Position numbers and translations under genes: made by a program. A model generated the notes under the pieces. The model ran no database searches. It had not been told where the DNA came from and saw only the letters and a program-made list of their open reading frames with translations. 64,000 nucleotides of DNA from Cystobacter fuscus_C (GTDB lineage Bacteria; Myxococcota; Myxococcia; Myxococcales; Myxococcaceae), in NCBI RefSeq assembly GCF_044360685.1, contig NZ_CP043491.1:5890001-5954000 (forward strand), in the 5' to 3' direction. This document shows, in pieces, positions 47,026 to 56,409 of the stretch. Position 1 is the stretch's first letter; each line of letters starts with the position of its first letter.

Positions 47026-47874
47026 CTAGTACGTGTAGAAACCGCGGCCGCTCTTCTTGCCATACCAACCCGCGTCCACGTACTGGCGCAGCAGGGGGCT
47101 CGGGCGGTACTTGTCGTCGCCCAGGCCCTTGTGGAGCACCTCGGCGATGTAGAGCACGGTGTCCAGGCCGATGAAGTCCGCGAGCTGCAGCGGGCCCATG
47201 GGCTGGTTGGTGCCCAGCTTCATCGCCGTGTCGATGTCCTCCACCGAGCCCACCCCCTCCATCAGCGCGAAGCACGCCTCGTTGAGCATGGGGATGAGGA
47301 TGCGGTTGACGATGAAGCCCGGGAAGTCCTTGGACACTACCGTCGTCTTGCCCATCTTCTCCGCGAGCGCCCGCGTCGTCTGGTACGTCGACTCGGAGGT
47401 AGCCGCGCCCCGGATGATCTCCACGAGCTGCATGATCGGCACCGGGTTCATGAAGTGCATGCCGATGACGTTTTCCGGACGCTTCGTCGCCGCGGCGATG
47501 CGGGTGATGGAGATGGACGAGGTGTTGGTGGCGATGATGCCCCCCGGCTTCACCACGCCGTCCAGCTCCACGAAGATGCGGCGCTTGAGCTCCTCGTTCT
47601 CCGTCACCGCCTCGACGGCGAAGTCCACGCCCTGCACCTCGGTGGCGCGCTCGGCGGTGGCCAGGTTCGCGTACGCCGCCTGGAGCCGGGCCTCGTCCAG
47701 CTTGCCCTTGTCCGCGAGCTTCTTGAGGCCCGCGCGGATGCGATCGGCCCCCTTGGCGAGCCCGTCCTTCGACACATCCACCAGCGTGACGCGCAGGCCC
47801 GCCTGCAACGCCACCTGGGCGATGCCCGACCCCATCTGTCCTGCCCCGACGACGACGACGTGCTCCGTTGCCAT
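47026..47874 (-). CDS. 3-hydroxybutyryl-CoA dehydrogenase
   Basis: The product is 282 residues, the standard length. The NAD-binding GAGQMGSGIAQ is at residues 10-20. The catalytic His is in IGMHFMNPVPIMQLVEII, and the C-terminal domain is complete (RPSPLLRQYVDAGWYGKKSGRGFYTY). It oxidises 3-hydroxyacyl-CoA. It is the first gene of the short-chain acyl-CoA operon, so the promoter lies in the 65 bases before it. Confidence 0.95.
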   Translation of the reverse strand: MATEHVVVVGAGQMGSGIAQVALQAGLRVTLVDVSKDGLAKGADRIRAGLKKLADKGKLDEARLQAAYANLATAERATEVQGVDFAVEAVTENEELKRRIFVELDGVVKPGGIIATNTSSISITRIAAATKRPENVIGMHFMNPVPIMQLVEIIRGAATSESTYQTTRALAEKMGKTTVVSKDFPGFIVNRILIPMLNEACFALMEGVGSVEDIDTAMKLGTNQPMGPLQLADFIGLDTVLYIAEVLHKGLGDDKYRPSPLLRQYVDAGWYGKKSGRGFYTY

Positions 47875-47939
47875 GGCGTTCGCGACCTCTTTCGAGCGGT
47901 TTGGAACCGGGCGGGCTATAGCCCCCGCCCCCCCACCGG

Positions 47940-48347
47940 TCAACGACTCCCGGCCATCCTCAGGTTCCGCTCCACCCGGAGATCCTCCGGTCCAAGTGTC
48001 AGATGCTCCACTCGGGGTGGCAGGGACGGTCCGTGCTGTCCCCGGGGGAACACCCAGATCTCGTACGTCCCGGCGGCCAGTTCCGCTTTCACGGTGAGTG
48101 ACGCCGGGGGGCCGCTCGGGAAGGTGAGAGACACGCGCTTGAGCAGCTCGCCCTCCGCGTCCTTCACCTGCACGTCGAGCGAGCGGATGTCGCTCCAGCC
48201 CGGGCCCTCCAGCCGCCACACCAGCTCGCGCTCGGGCACGTCCGAGCCCTTCCACCACCACAGGCCCAGCGCCAGGAGCACCAGCAACGGCAGCCGCCGC
48301 ACCAGCGGATGGCGGCGCCAGTCCCGCTTTCCCGCCTCGTCCTCCAC
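47940..48347 (-). CDS. Membrane-anchored small protein of unknown function
   Basis: The product is 135 residues from a GTG at 48347 with GGAG eight bases before it. A single N-terminal membrane helix (LPLLVLLALGLWWW) follows a basic start (GKRDWRRHPLVRR), so the rest is periplasmic: a beta-rich domain (LVWRLEGPGWSDIRSLDVQV; LTVKAELAAGTYEIWVF). It lies 5 bases after the stop of the gene at 48353. I recognise no family. Confidence 0.6.
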   Translation of the reverse strand: MEDEAGKRDWRRHPLVRRLPLLVLLALGLWWWKGSDVPERELVWRLEGPGWSDIRSLDVQVKDAEGELLKRVSLTFPSGPPASLTVKAELAAGTYEIWVFPRGQHGPSLPPRVEHLTLGPEDLRVERNLRMAGSR

Positions 48348-48352
48348 CCGCC

Positions 48353-48820
48353 CTACTCCTTCTTCGCGGCGGCCTTCTTGCCGCCCCGGCGCGTGCCCAG
48401 CTCGGAGATGGCGATCTTGGTGCGCAGGGGCTCGGCCTGCTCCTTGTCGTCCTTGTCCGCGGGCACCAGGCGGATCTGCGCCTTCACCTCGATGGTCATC
48501 CCCGACAGGAGCTTGAGCACCTCGTCGCGCAGCTTCTCCGACTGGAGGAAGCGCCGCAGCTCCTCGGAGACGACCCGGCCCACCTCGTCCTTCGTCTTCT
48601 CCGCCTGCCCGAGCACGTAGCCGAGCACCTCCTTGGGCAGCTTGAGCTGGCCGGCCATCGCGCGCAGGCCCTCTTCCGTCATGAAGAGGGCGCCCAGTCC
48701 CGCCACGGCCACCTTGCGCATGAACTCGGGCACGAAACCCGCGCGAGACCCCTCGCCCCGCTCCTGCCCTTCATCGAGCAGCGGATCGAAGTCCTTGTCG
48801 GGTTCCTTGCCGGTCGTCAT
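48353..48820 (-). CDS. Helical cytoplasmic protein of unknown function
   Basis: The product is 155 residues. After an acidic start (KEPDKDFDPLLDEGQERGEG) it has an amphipathic core EFMRKVAVAGLGALFMTEEGLRAMAGQLKLPKEVLGYVLG and a long helix rich in Lys/Glu (KTKDEVGRVVSEELRRFLQ), ending in a basic tail. The form resembles phasin- or polyhydroxyalkanoate-associated helices, but no family is certain. It may be co-transcribed with Mrp, as its start is 30 bases after the mrp stop. Confidence 0.6.
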   Translation of the reverse strand: MTTGKEPDKDFDPLLDEGQERGEGSRAGFVPEFMRKVAVAGLGALFMTEEGLRAMAGQLKLPKEVLGYVLGQAEKTKDEVGRVVSEELRRFLQSEKLRDEVLKLLSGMTIEVKAQIRLVPADKDDKEQAEPLRTKIAISELGTRRGGKKAAAKKE

Positions 48821-48850
48821 CGGGGGCCTCGTGGGGGGACGGGGATGCGG

Positions 48851-49939
48851 CTAGCGTACCACCGGCAGCTTCACCGCCACGCGCATGTTCTCGGTGGAGA
48901 CGCGGCCGGCGATGTTGCGCGCCATCGTCCGGAAGGCCAGGGCCTCGGGGCTGTCCGGCGCGCTGAGCACCACGGGCACGCCCGCGTCGCCCGACTCGCG
49001 GATCTTCAAGTCGAGCGGGATCTCCCCCAGGAAGGGGATGCTGAACATCTGCGCCGCCTTCTGGCCGCCCCCCCGGTTGAAGATGTGCGTGGCGTGCGAG
49101 CAGTTCGGGCAGATGAACTGGCTCATGTTCTCCACGATGCCCAGCACGGGAATGTGAACCTTGTCGAACATCTGCTTGGCGCGCACCACGTCCGCGAGCG
49201 CCACGTCCTGCGGCGTGGTCACCAGCACCGCGCCCGCGGCCCGCACCGACTGGGACAGCGTCAGCGCCACGTCGCCCGTGCCCGGGGGCAGGTCCAGGAT
49301 GAGGTAGTCCAGCTCGCCCCAGCGCACGTCGCGGATGAGCTGCATCAGCGCCCCGTGCAGCATGGGCCCGCGCCAGATGAGCGCCTGCTCCGCTTCCACG
49401 AGGAAGCCGATGGACATCACCTTGAGGCCGTGCTTCTCCATGGGCAGCAGCGTCTTGCCGTCCGGGCTCGTGGGCTTCTCGGTGATGCCCGTCATCAGGG
49501 GCACCGACGGGCCGTAGAAGTCCGCGTCGAGCAGGCCCACCGTGGCGCCATCTCGCGCCAGGGCCGTGGCCAGGTTCACCGACACGGTGCTCTTGCCCAC
49601 CCCGCCCTTGCCCGCGCCCACCAGAATCACGTTCTTCACCTGGGGCAGCAGCGCCTGGCCCTGGGGGCCTCCCATGCCCGCGGGCGCCGAGCGCACCTGC
49701 GCGCCCCACTCGATGTCGAACGTCTTGAGGCCCGGCACCTGCTTGAGCGCCGCTTCCGCGTCCGCCTGGATCTTCCCCTTCATCGGGCAGGCGGGCGTGG
49801 TCAGCTCGATCTTCAGCTTCGCCTTGTCGCCCTCCACGCGGACGTCCTTCACCATCCCGGCCTTCACGAGGTCGATGTGCAGCTCGGGATCCATCACCTT
49901 CGACATCGCCGCGAGGATGTCGCGCTCGGAAACGCTCAT
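48851..49939 (-). CDS. Mrp/NBP35 family Fe-S cluster carrier ATPase
   Basis: The product is 362 residues. An N-terminal MIP18/DUF59 domain (ILAAMSKVMDPELHIDLVKAGMV; TTPACPMKG) precedes the deviant P-loop GKGGVGKST (about 110) and ILDLPPGTGDVALTLSQ. The CxxC cluster-binding pair is CPNC in MSQFICPNCSHATHIF. It delivers Fe-S clusters to apoproteins in the cytosol. The length and domain order are normal for the DUF59-fused type. Confidence 0.93.
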   Translation of the reverse strand: MSVSERDILAAMSKVMDPELHIDLVKAGMVKDVRVEGDKAKLKIELTTPACPMKGKIQADAEAALKQVPGLKTFDIEWGAQVRSAPAGMGGPQGQALLPQVKNVILVGAGKGGVGKSTVSVNLATALARDGATVGLLDADFYGPSVPLMTGITEKPTSPDGKTLLPMEKHGLKVMSIGFLVEAEQALIWRGPMLHGALMQLIRDVRWGELDYLILDLPPGTGDVALTLSQSVRAAGAVLVTTPQDVALADVVRAKQMFDKVHIPVLGIVENMSQFICPNCSHATHIFNRGGGQKAAQMFSIPFLGEIPLDLKIRESGDAGVPVVLSAPDSPEALAFRTMARNIAGRVSTENMRVAVKLPVVR

Positions 49940-49966
49940 CTGGAGTACCTGAATCCTTGTGGAACC

Positions 49967-49990
49967 CCGAGGGCGGGGGACGGCCCTCGG
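49967..49990. repeat. 8-bp inverted repeat upstream of mrp
   Basis: CCGAGGGC (49967-49974) and GCCCTCGG (49983-49990) are perfect complements with an 8-base loop, in the mrp leader about 28 bases before the start. It lacks a T-run on either side, so a terminator of the lipoprotein gene upstream is doubtful; an operator or leader structure is possible. Confidence 0.4.
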
Positions 49991-50066
49991 ATGGGGCGCG
50001 CAATAGCCAGCGGCCCCGGTGGTGTCAACCTCCTCTAATCTCCCACCCGCCCGGATGCACGCCGCC

Positions 50067-50693
50067 TCATTCGAGCGCCTCCACCCGGTACTCGCCCGCT
50101 TCCCGCGTGAGCCGCACCGCCCGTTGTTCCCCCAGGGGGAACGCCGCCCCCCCCTCCGTCACCTCCACCGGGCCCTTCACCGCGAGTCGCGCCCGGCGCA
50201 CCCGCTCGGCCGCCAGGGGCTCGCGCTGGAAGTCCTCGCGCAGTCTTTCCGGGGTGTACCGGGCCCGCAAGGAAGAGGACAGGAGCGACCAGGCGGTCTC
50301 CCAGTCAGCGGCCTCCGTGGCGTCGAGGAACCGCGTCAGGAGGGCCCGGGGCGCGTCCTGGGGGGATTCCTCGACGACCCGCCAGCCCTCCTTCGACTCG
50401 ATCAGGCTCAACGAGGGGCCCTGGGCCCAGAGCTCGGGAAGGGCCGCGCGCACCTGGGCGATCCGGGCACGCCGCGCCTCCGCGTCCGCGTAGTGCGTGA
50501 GGAACGGGGCGCGCGCCTCGGGGGGCAGGCTCGTCAGGGCGGAGGCCGCCTCCAGCCGGTTCTCCTCCAGGGCCCGGACATAGGCCGTGGCCACCTCGCG
50601 GGGGCCCGGAGCGTGGGCACAACCCACGAGGGACGACACCAGCGCGAGGCCAACGGTGAACGGTGAAGAACGGGGAGGCAGCAAGCAGGGCAT
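50067..50693 (-). CDS. Lipoprotein of unknown function
   Basis: The product is 208 residues from the ATG at 50693; a GTG at 50699 would add two. The signal MPCLLPPRSSPFTVGLALVSSLVGC ends in a lipobox. The mature protein has two repeats of a short helix-strand unit (AYVRALEENRLEAASALTSL and FLDATEAADWETAWSLLSSS), suggestive of a duplicated NTF2- or lumazine-binding-like fold. No family is identified. It lies 68 bases upstream in coordinates of the beta-glucosidase stop, and both are on the minus strand. Confidence 0.6.
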   Translation of the reverse strand: MPCLLPPRSSPFTVGLALVSSLVGCAHAPGPREVATAYVRALEENRLEAASALTSLPPEARAPFLTHYADAEARRARIAQVRAALPELWAQGPSLSLIESKEGWRVVEESPQDAPRALLTRFLDATEAADWETAWSLLSSSLRARYTPERLREDFQREPLAAERVRRARLAVKGPVEVTEGGAAFPLGEQRAVRLTREAGEYRVEALE

Positions 50694-50761
50694 GGGCACG
50701 AGGGGCCCGCGAGATTAGCGGAAACCCCCGTGCCGCGCCGCTGGAGAGACGACGCGGGGAC

Positions 50762-52135
50762 TCAGGGCACCTGCACGCCGTTGGCCTTGATGACGTCCCG
50801 GTACCAGAGCGCGCTGTCCTTGGGGATGCGCTGCTGGGTCTTGTAGTCCACCCAGACGATGCCGAAGCGCTGCAAATAGCCGCGATCCCACTCGAAGTTG
50901 TCCATGAAGGACCAGACGAAGTAGCCGGCCAGCGGCGCGCCCGCGTCCATGGCCTTGCGGGCCGCGAGGAAGTGGTCGCGCAGGAAGTTGGTCCGCTTCT
51001 CGTCGGGCACCCGGCCCTGGGCATCCGGCGGAGTCGAGAAGCTCGCCCCGTTCTCCGTCACGTACAGCTTGCGCGGCCCGTAGTCGACGTGCAGCCGCGT
51101 GAGCAGCTTGCGCAGGCTGTCCGGGTGGACCTCCCAGCCCATCTCGGTCCACTCCGACTGGGGCGCGAGGTGCACCGTGCGCGGGTGGTTCTTCTCCTCG
51201 GGCACCTTGTCGCTGCGCAGCACCGCGCGGTTGTAGTAGTTGACGCCCAGGAAGTCGGTGTCGACCGCGATTGCCTCGAGGTCCCCCGGCTGCACCACCG
51301 TGAAGCCCTCGGACGGCAGGTGCCCGGCCTTGATGTAGTCCGCGATCATGTCCGCCGGGTAGTGGCGCCCGTACAGCGGATCCAGGAACCAGCGGTTGAA
51401 GTAGCCGTCATGGTGGCGGAACGCGTCGTAGTCCGCGGCGCTCGGCGAGGCGGGCTCCGCGGGCGACAGGTTCAGCGTGATGCCCACCTGGGCGCCCGGG
51501 CTCGCGGCGCGGATGACGGGCACCGCCCAGCCGTGCGACAGCAGCACGTGGTGGCTCGCCGCGAGCGCCTGCCGGAAGTCCTTGAGGCCCGGCGCGTGCA
51601 GGCCCTTCTCGTGGCTGAGCAGGCTGATGCACCAGGGCTCGTTGTGGGTGATCCAGTTCTTCACCCGATCCCCGAGCGCGCGCGCGACGACTTCCGTGTA
51701 CTCGACGAACGCCTCGGCGGTGGAGCGCCGGGGCCAGCCGCCCTGATCCTGCAGCGTCTGGGGGAGATCCCAGTGGTAGAGCGTCACGAACGGGGTGATG
51801 CCCGCCTCGAGCAGCCCGTCCACCAGGCGGTTGTAGAAGTCGAGCCCCTTCGGGTTCACCTTGCCCCGGCCCGTGGGCAGGATGCGGGGCCACGCCACCG
51901 AGAAGCGGTAGGCCTGCATCCCCAGGCTCTTCATCAGGGCGATGTCCTCGCGGTAGCGGTGATAGTGATCACACGCCACGTCGCCGTTCGTCCCGTCGCC
52001 CACCTTGCCGGGCGTCTTGGAGAAGCGATCCCAGATCGACTCGCCCCGCCCGTCCTCCATCGCGGCGCCTTCGATCTGGTACGACGAGGTGGCGGTACCC
52101 CAGAGGAAATCCTTCGGGAAGCTGATGAGTGCCAT
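50762..52135 (-). CDS. GH1 beta-glucosidase
   Basis: The product is 457 residues, the usual length for family GH1. The acid/base Glu is in ITHNEPWCISL and the nucleophile Glu is in LYVTENGASF. FLWGTATSSYQIEGA at the start and GYFVWSFMDNFEWDRGY near the end are family signatures. No signal peptide is present, so it hydrolyses imported beta-glucosides such as cellobiose in the cytoplasm. It is the last gene behind the ABC transporter on the same strand, with a 103-base gap. Confidence 0.95.
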   Translation of the reverse strand: MALISFPKDFLWGTATSSYQIEGAAMEDGRGESIWDRFSKTPGKVGDGTNGDVACDHYHRYREDIALMKSLGMQAYRFSVAWPRILPTGRGKVNPKGLDFYNRLVDGLLEAGITPFVTLYHWDLPQTLQDQGGWPRRSTAEAFVEYTEVVARALGDRVKNWITHNEPWCISLLSHEKGLHAPGLKDFRQALAASHHVLLSHGWAVPVIRAASPGAQVGITLNLSPAEPASPSAADYDAFRHHDGYFNRWFLDPLYGRHYPADMIADYIKAGHLPSEGFTVVQPGDLEAIAVDTDFLGVNYYNRAVLRSDKVPEEKNHPRTVHLAPQSEWTEMGWEVHPDSLRKLLTRLHVDYGPRKLYVTENGASFSTPPDAQGRVPDEKRTNFLRDHFLAARKAMDAGAPLAGYFVWSFMDNFEWDRGYLQRFGIVWVDYKTQQRIPKDSALWYRDVIKANGVQVP

Positions 52136-52238
52136 GCGTGTGCTGAAGCCTCTTGAACGAGGGAAGAAACAAGGGCGCCAGGCCTCGGCGGACTTCTCCG
52201 GAGCGGCGCCCTGATGATGGAGGGAAGAAGGAAGGACG

Positions 52239-53264
52239 CTAGGCTTCAGCGGCCTTCTGCGGCGCGGCCGCGGTGCCCTGCCCGTGCAGGTGGCAGCTCA
52301 CCCAACGGTTCGCATCGAGTTGCGTCCTGCCCGGCATCTGCTCGCGGCAGACGGGCATGACGTGGGGGCAGCGCGCGGCGAACGGGCAGCCCGGAGGCGG
52401 ATCGATGAGCACGGGCGCGCCCGGCCTGGCCTTGATCTCACCCGTCATGGGGCTGGTCGGATCCGGCACCGCCGACAGCAGCAGCTGGGTGTAGGGGTGC
52501 GCCGGGCGCTGCATCAGCTCCTCGCTCGGCGCGCTCTCCACCAGGTTGCCCGCGTACAGCACCATGGTGCGGTCCGCGAAGTAGCGCGCGCTCGCCAGGT
52601 CGTGCGTGATGTACAGGTAGGAGATGCCCCGCTCCTCCTTGAGGCGCTCCATCAGGTTGAGCACGCCCACCCGGATGGAGACGTCCAGCATGGAGATGGG
52701 CTCGTCGGCCAGGATGACGGAGGGCTCGGGCGCCAGGGCACGCGCGATCGCCACGCGCTGGCGCTGTCCACCCGAGAGCTGGTGCGGGTGCTTCTCCGCG
52801 ACCTCCGCGGCCGGGTTGAGATCGACCGTGGTGAGCAGCTCGTGCACGCGCGCCCGCAGCTCCTCGTCGCTCCGGGCCTTGTTGTGCAGAAGCAACGGCC
52901 GCTCGAGGTGGTAGCCGAGCGTGTGCACCGGGTTCAGCGAGCCGAACGGATCCTGGAAGATCATCTGCACGAGCGAGCGGTAGTCACGCGACGCGTGCTT
53001 CGGCTCGTCGGCGAGGACGTTGCGGCCCTTGAAGCGGATCTCCCCCCCGGACACGGGCATGAGCCGCGCGATCAGCCGCGCGATGGTGCTCTTGCCACTG
53101 CCCGACTCCCCCACCAGCGCGATGACCTCGCGCTCGTGGAGCGAGAAGGAGATGTCGTTGAGGGCGCGCAGGCGCTTCGGTTTGAAGCCACCGCCCACGT
53201 TGAAGTACTTGGTGAGGTTCTTGACCTCGAGGAGCGGCTGACGCTCGGGAGCGGGGGTCGTCAT
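52239..53264 (-). CDS. Dpp/Opp-type ABC transporter ATPase (DppF-like)
   Basis: The product is 341 residues. Walker A GESGSGKST, the signature LSGGQRQRVAIARAL and Walker B VILADEPIS are intact. The C-terminal oligopeptide-transporter extension carries cysteines in GCPFAARCPHVMPVC, the usual Fe-S-like or structural site of this class. The preceding ATPase gene overlaps it by ATGA (53261-53264). In the same family are importers of di- and oligopeptides, and cello-oligosaccharides. Confidence 0.92.
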   Translation of the reverse strand: MTTPAPERQPLLEVKNLTKYFNVGGGFKPKRLRALNDISFSLHEREVIALVGESGSGKSTIARLIARLMPVSGGEIRFKGRNVLADEPKHASRDYRSLVQMIFQDPFGSLNPVHTLGYHLERPLLLHNKARSDEELRARVHELLTTVDLNPAAEVAEKHPHQLSGGQRQRVAIARALAPEPSVILADEPISMLDVSIRVGVLNLMERLKEERGISYLYITHDLASARYFADRTMVLYAGNLVESAPSEELMQRPAHPYTQLLLSAVPDPTSPMTGEIKARPGAPVLIDPPPGCPFAARCPHVMPVCREQMPGRTQLDANRWVSCHLHGQGTAAAPQKAAEA

Positions 53265-54250
53265 GGGGCGTGGAGGTGGCAGACGCTGAGGTGGTGGGAT
53301 CCGAACGTGCTCACCTTGGGCTCTTCGGTCCGGCAGTGAGCCATCACCTGCGGGCAGCGGGGGTTGAAGCGGCAGCCCGGAGGCGGAACGCGCATGTCCG
53401 GCGGCGAGCCCGGAATGCCCATGAGCTTGCCCCGCGGCCCGCGCAGCGAGGGCGCCGAGTTCAACAGCCCCTTGGTGTACGGGTGCTTGGGCGTGTGGAA
53501 CAGCTCGCTCGCGGTGGCCGTCTCCACCACCCGCCCCGCGTAGAGGATGGCGATGCGCGTGGAGAACTCGAGCAGCAGCGACAGGTCGTGCGTGATGAAC
53601 AGGATGGAGAAGCCCAGCTTGTTCTTCAGCTCGGTGATCTGCTGGAGGATCTCCTTCTGCACCACCACGTCGAGCGCCGTCGTGGGCTCGTCCATGATCA
53701 TCAGCGGCGGATCCAACGCGAGCGCGATGGCGATCACCACGCGCTGGCGCATGCCGCCCGACAGCTGGTGTGGGTAGCTCGACAGGCGCGAGCTGTCGAT
53801 GCCCACGAGCTTGAGCAGCGAGGCGGCCTTCTCCATCGCCTGGGCCTGCTTCATCGGCACGTGCGCCTGGATGGCGTCCGCGATCTGCTCGCCGATCGAG
53901 AGGATCGGGTTGAGGGCGTTCATCGCGCTCTGGAACACGAACGACATCTTGCTCCAGCGGAACTGGCGCAGCTGCTCGTTGTTCATCGCGAGCACGTCCT
54001 GGCCGTCGAAGAGCACCTCGCCGCCGGTGATCATCGCGGGCGGGCGCAACAGCCGCAGCAGCGCCTGGGCCGCGGTGGACTTGCCACTGCCCGACTCGCC
54101 CGCGAGCCCGAGCACCTCGCCGCGGCCGATCTCGAAGGACACCCCATCCACGGCGCACACGGGCCCGGAGGGCGTCATGTACTCCACCCGCAAGTCCCTC
54201 ACCGAGAGCAGCGGCTGCGCGGGGGCGGTCGCGATTGCGTTAGCGGACAT
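53261..54250 (-). CDS. Dpp/Opp-type ABC transporter ATPase (DppD-like)
   Basis: The product is 329 residues with Walker A GESGSGKSTAAQ, signature LSGGMRQRVVIAIAL and Walker B LMIMDEPTT. The C-terminal extension has GCRFNPRCPQVMAHC. It starts MSANAIATAPAQPLLSVRDL. Two dissimilar ATPases forming a heterodimer is the rule for Dpp/Opp systems. Its start overlaps the end of the permease gene by 11 bases. Confidence 0.92.
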   Translation of the reverse strand: MSANAIATAPAQPLLSVRDLRVEYMTPSGPVCAVDGVSFEIGRGEVLGLAGESGSGKSTAAQALLRLLRPPAMITGGEVLFDGQDVLAMNNEQLRQFRWSKMSFVFQSAMNALNPILSIGEQIADAIQAHVPMKQAQAMEKAASLLKLVGIDSSRLSSYPHQLSGGMRQRVVIAIALALDPPLMIMDEPTTALDVVVQKEILQQITELKNKLGFSILFITHDLSLLLEFSTRIAILYAGRVVETATASELFHTPKHPYTKGLLNSAPSLRGPRGKLMGIPGSPPDMRVPPPGCRFNPRCPQVMAHCRTEEPKVSTFGSHHLSVCHLHAP

Positions 54251-55229
54251 GGCGCTTCACCACCGGGGTCGACAGACCCTCTTCCAGTTTGTTGAGCTTG
54301 AGCATGCGCGTCCAGCCGCGATCTGTGCGCAGCCGGGGGTTGGTCATCTCGTCGATCGCGAAGTTGATGAGCACGAGCGCGAACGCGATGAGCGCGACAC
54401 ACAGACCCGTGGGAACCACCGTCCACCACGCGCCCGTCAGCATCGCCGCGTTGTTGCTCGCCCAGTACAGGTTGGTGCCCCAGGTGACCACGCCCACGTC
54501 GCCGATGCCCAGGAACTCCAGGCCCACCTGGGCGCCAATGGCGTAGACGGTCGCGGAGATGAAGCCGCTCATCAAGAGCGACGTCATGTTGGGGAGGATC
54601 TCCCGGAAGATGATGCGCAGGTGGCCTTCGCCGCTCACGAGCGCGGCGGACACGAAGTCCTTCTCGCGCAGCGCGAGCATCTGCGAGCGCAGCACGCGCG
54701 CGTTCCAGGCCCAACCGGTGACCACCAGCACCACGCCGATGGTGACGGGCCCGGGCCGCAGGTAGGCCGCGATGACCACCGTCATGGGCAGACCGGGGAT
54801 GATGAGGAACACGTTGGTGAGCAGCGACAGGACGCTGTCCACCCAGCCCCCGAAGTAGCCCGCCGTCATGCCGATGATGGCGCCAATCACCATGACGGCC
54901 AAGCCCACGATGAAGCCCACCGCGAGCGACGTGCGCGCGCCCGCCACCGTCTGCGCGAGCACGTCCTGGCCCTGCCCCGTCGTGCCGAAGGGGAACTCGG
55001 CCGAGGGCGCCTCGTTCGGGGCTCCCACGAACGCCCCTGGATCATTCGACACGAGCAGCGGACCGACGAGCGCCATCGCGATGAAGAAGAGCACCAGGCC
55101 CACCCCCACCGACGCCTTGCGATTGCTCAGCAACTGCCAGAACAGTCCCGTGCGCGGACTCCTCCGGGCAGCCGGCTTCACGCCCGCCTCGCCAATCTGC
55201 GCACTCACACTTTGATTCGCGACTTGCAT
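54240..55229 (-). CDS. Dpp/Opp-type ABC transporter permease (DppC-like)
   Basis: The product is 329 residues from the ATG at 55229; the longer open frame is rejected as it overlaps the intergenic gap. It has an N-terminal cytoplasmic tail, then six membrane helices typical of DppC (GVGLVLFFIAMALVGPLLVS first). The EAA-like loop that contacts ATPases is LREKDFVSAALVSGEGHLRIIFREILPNM. It is paired with the DppB-like permease 25 bases upstream. Confidence 0.93.
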   Translation of the reverse strand: MQVANQSVSAQIGEAGVKPAARRSPRTGLFWQLLSNRKASVGVGLVLFFIAMALVGPLLVSNDPGAFVGAPNEAPSAEFPFGTTGQGQDVLAQTVAGARTSLAVGFIVGLAVMVIGAIIGMTAGYFGGWVDSVLSLLTNVFLIIPGLPMTVVIAAYLRPGPVTIGVVLVVTGWAWNARVLRSQMLALREKDFVSAALVSGEGHLRIIFREILPNMTSLLMSGFISATVYAIGAQVGLEFLGIGDVGVVTWGTNLYWASNNAAMLTGAWWTVVPTGLCVALIAFALVLINFAIDEMTNPRLRTDRGWTRMLKLNKLEEGLSTPVVKRHVR

Positions 55230-55254
55230 TGTAGGCTCCCGCCCTCGACTCCCG

Positions 55255-56232
55255 TCAGCGCGCACGCGTCCGGGGATCGAGCCATACATAGAGGATGTCC
55301 ACGAGCAGATTGGCGCCCAGCACCGCCAGGGTGATCGTCAGGAAGATGCCCTGCATGAGCGGGTAGTCCTGGTTGCGCACCGCCTGGATGAGCAGGTAGC
55401 CCTGACCGGGATACGAGAACACGATCTCGGTGAGCAACGAGCCGGACAGCACGAAGCCAATGGCCATGCCGAACCCGGTGATGTTGGGCAGCAGGGCGTT
55501 GCGCGCGGCGTAGTGGAACATGATGCGCCCCTGCGACAGGCCCTTGGCGTTGGCCAGCGAGATGTAGTCCTCGGCCAGCACCCCCACCATCGAGCTGCGC
55601 ATGCCGAGCATCCAGCCACCCAGCGAGGCGATCACGATCGACAGGGCGGGCAGCACCATGTGCTCGGCGACGCTCCCGATGAACTCGCCACTCAGCTCCG
55701 GCGCGAGCATGTCGCTGTAGGCATGGCGCAGCGGGAAGGCACCCAGCGTGTAGCCCAGCCCGTAGAGCAGCACCATCGCCAGCCAGAAGTAGGGAAAGGC
55801 GCCCAGGAAGCTCAACAGCGGGGGCAGCGTGGAGTCCAGCCAGCCGCCGCGCCGCCAGGTGGCGACCACCCCGAGCAGCGAGCCCAGCCCGAAGCTGATC
55901 AGCACCGCGGTGCCCGACAACAGCAGCGTCCACCCCAACCCCGTGCCGATGACCTCCGTCACCGACGACGGAAAATACGCCACGGAGATGCCCAGATCCC
56001 CCTGGAACATATGGGACAGATATGTGAAGTATTGCTGCAGCAGCGGCTCGTTGGTGAAACCAAACGCCGCGCGCAGGGCCTCGATGGCCTCGGGCTGGAG
56101 TTGACCCGCGAAGCGCGCGAACATCGCCGACGCGGGGTCTCCCGGCATCATCCGGGGGATGATGAAATTGAGCGTGAGCGACGCCCACGCGGCGAGGGCA
56201 TAGAGCCCCAGGTTCTTCAATAGATGACGCAC
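55255..56232 (-). CDS. Dpp/Opp-type ABC transporter permease (DppB-like)
   Basis: The product is 325 residues from a GTG at 56232 that gives VRHLLKNLGLYALAAWASLTLNFIIPRMMPGDP, the classic DppB opening with a helix and the PGDP motif. The cytoplasmic loop MVGVLAEDYISLANAKGLSQGRIMFHYAARNALLPNI is the ATPase-contacting EAA region. It is the first gene of the sugar/peptide operon dppB-dppC-dppD-dppF-GH1. No substrate-binding protein is encoded in the operon or elsewhere in the window. Confidence 0.93.
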   Translation of the reverse strand: MRHLLKNLGLYALAAWASLTLNFIIPRMMPGDPASAMFARFAGQLQPEAIEALRAAFGFTNEPLLQQYFTYLSHMFQGDLGISVAYFPSSVTEVIGTGLGWTLLLSGTAVLISFGLGSLLGVVATWRRGGWLDSTLPPLLSFLGAFPYFWLAMVLLYGLGYTLGAFPLRHAYSDMLAPELSGEFIGSVAEHMVLPALSIVIASLGGWMLGMRSSMVGVLAEDYISLANAKGLSQGRIMFHYAARNALLPNITGFGMAIGFVLSGSLLTEIVFSYPGQGYLLIQAVRNQDYPLMQGIFLTITLAVLGANLLVDILYVWLDPRTRAR

Positions 56233-56272
56233 GGCGCTTGATTCTCCGCGATGAAGATGTCTTGGGCTTGAG

Positions 56273-56294
56273 CCCGCTCCGGGGACGGAGCGGG
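56273..56294. repeat. 9-bp perfect hairpin in the ABC operon leader
   Basis: CCCGCTCCG (56273-56281) and CGGAGCGGG (56286-56294) pair around GGGA. It is about 41 bases before the DppB start on the minus strand and may be a leader structure or an operator. There is no T-run, so it is not a clear terminator. Confidence 0.5.
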
Positions 56295-56409
56295 TGGGTC
56301 CGCAGGGGCTGTGGGGGATCGGCTGCGCGAGGGAGTGCCCGTTCGGACCTCCTTCACACATCGTTGATTACCACGAATCTCCAGGAGAAGAAGCCCTTCA
56401 ATCGATTTC

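Noticed and set aside
49967..49990. Terminator between the lipoprotein at 50067 and mrp
   Set aside because: The inverted repeat has no T-run on either side and is close to the mrp start, so it is listed only as a repeat.
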